Source: Dehalococcoidia bacterium (GTDB lineage Bacteria > Chloroflexota > Dehalococcoidia > Dehalococcoidales > JAUWZL01). From it: DNA of 5,093 bases. Position 1 is the first letter of the stretch; each line of letters starts with the position of its first letter. The position numbers and the translations under genes are program-made. Below the pieces are notes generated by a model, which was given only the letters and a program-made list of their open reading frames with translations, made no database searches and was not told the origin of the DNA. Location of the stretch: the NCBI GenBank assembly GCA_030615305.1, contig JAUWZL010000048.1, forward strand, positions 1 through 5,093, written 5' to 3'. This document shows, in pieces, positions 4,933 through 5,093 of the stretch.

Positions 4933-5093
4933 TTGACTAACATAAGACAAATAATGGGAAGACACTGGCGCTTACTGTCCTTTATACTAGGTTTAATTAT
5001 AGTCTTTTGGCTTCTCTATGCGTTAAGAAGTGCCATAATTCCCTTTGTTATTGGTTTGGTACTTGCCTACCTTTTACTACCAATTATTTTGTG
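4933..5093 (+). CDS. AI-2E family transporter, N-terminal part (3' truncated by window edge)
   Basis: The first 53 codons are present. The preferred start is TTG at 4933, because GAGG (4923-4926) lies six bases upstream and an in-frame TAG closes the frame at 4912-4914. An ATG seven codons later (4954) has no ribosome binding site. Residues about 14-28 begin a membrane helix. The segment LRSAIIPFVIGLVLAYLLLP (about 30-49) is the characteristic first conserved block of AI-2E/PerM-type permeases, which are multi-pass inner-membrane proteins. Some members export autoinducer-2 and others are thought to be Na+/H+ antiporters or have unknown substrates, so the substrate cannot be named. The gene appears to have its own promoter at 4864-4893. 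Confidence 0.85.
   Translation, partial: MTNIRQIMGRHWRLLSFILGLIIVFWLLYALRSAIIPFVIGLVLAYLLLPIIL

Overview
The window looks like a bacterial chromosomal segment with no mobile DNA. The gene set is a eukaryote-type IleRS, a lipoprotein HtrA protease, a TrpB2-type tryptophan synthase beta chain under T-box control, a YtxG/YtxH-like small-protein pair and an AI-2E family permease. Together with AGGAGG ribosome binding sites and canonical sigma-70-type promoters, this fits a Chloroflexota member (Dehalococcoidia-like) or another T-box-using lineage. The taxonomic guess is inference only.

Layout from left to right. The 3' part of ileS (+) runs in from the left edge and ends at 913. A convergent htrA/degP-like gene (-, 915-2048) ends one base away, so no room is left for a terminator. 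htrA has its own promoter (2058-2085), which predicts an almost leaderless mRNA. A strong intrinsic terminator (2090-2125, -) isolates it from the upstream trpB2 gene (-, 2155-3528).

The most interesting part is the 430-base trpB2 leader (-, about 3958 down to 3529). It begins at a strong promoter (3965-3993), with a second promoter upstream (4010-4038). It then carries a complete T-box riboswitch whose specifier reads UGG (Trp), with a canonical antiterminator/terminator pair. Downstream of that terminator, and before the trpB2 ribosome binding site, lies a 17-codon reading frame (3584-3637) with its own perfect Shine-Dalgarno and two adjacent Trp codons. The second Trp codon overlaps a GC-rich hairpin. 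The leader therefore appears to sense tryptophan-tRNA charging twice: first by transcription antitermination, then by ribosome progress on a Trp-rich leader peptide. The order of parts resembles the Bacillus subtilis anti-TRAP (rtpA) leader, but here it sits in front of a tryptophan biosynthetic enzyme.

To the right, divergent promoters serve a two-gene operon (4180-4691, +) for a small membrane protein and a YtxH-like glycine-zipper/helical protein, joined by an ATGA overlap. After a 241-base intergenic stretch with a plausible promoter, an AI-2E family permease gene starts with TTG at 4933 and leaves the window at the right edge.
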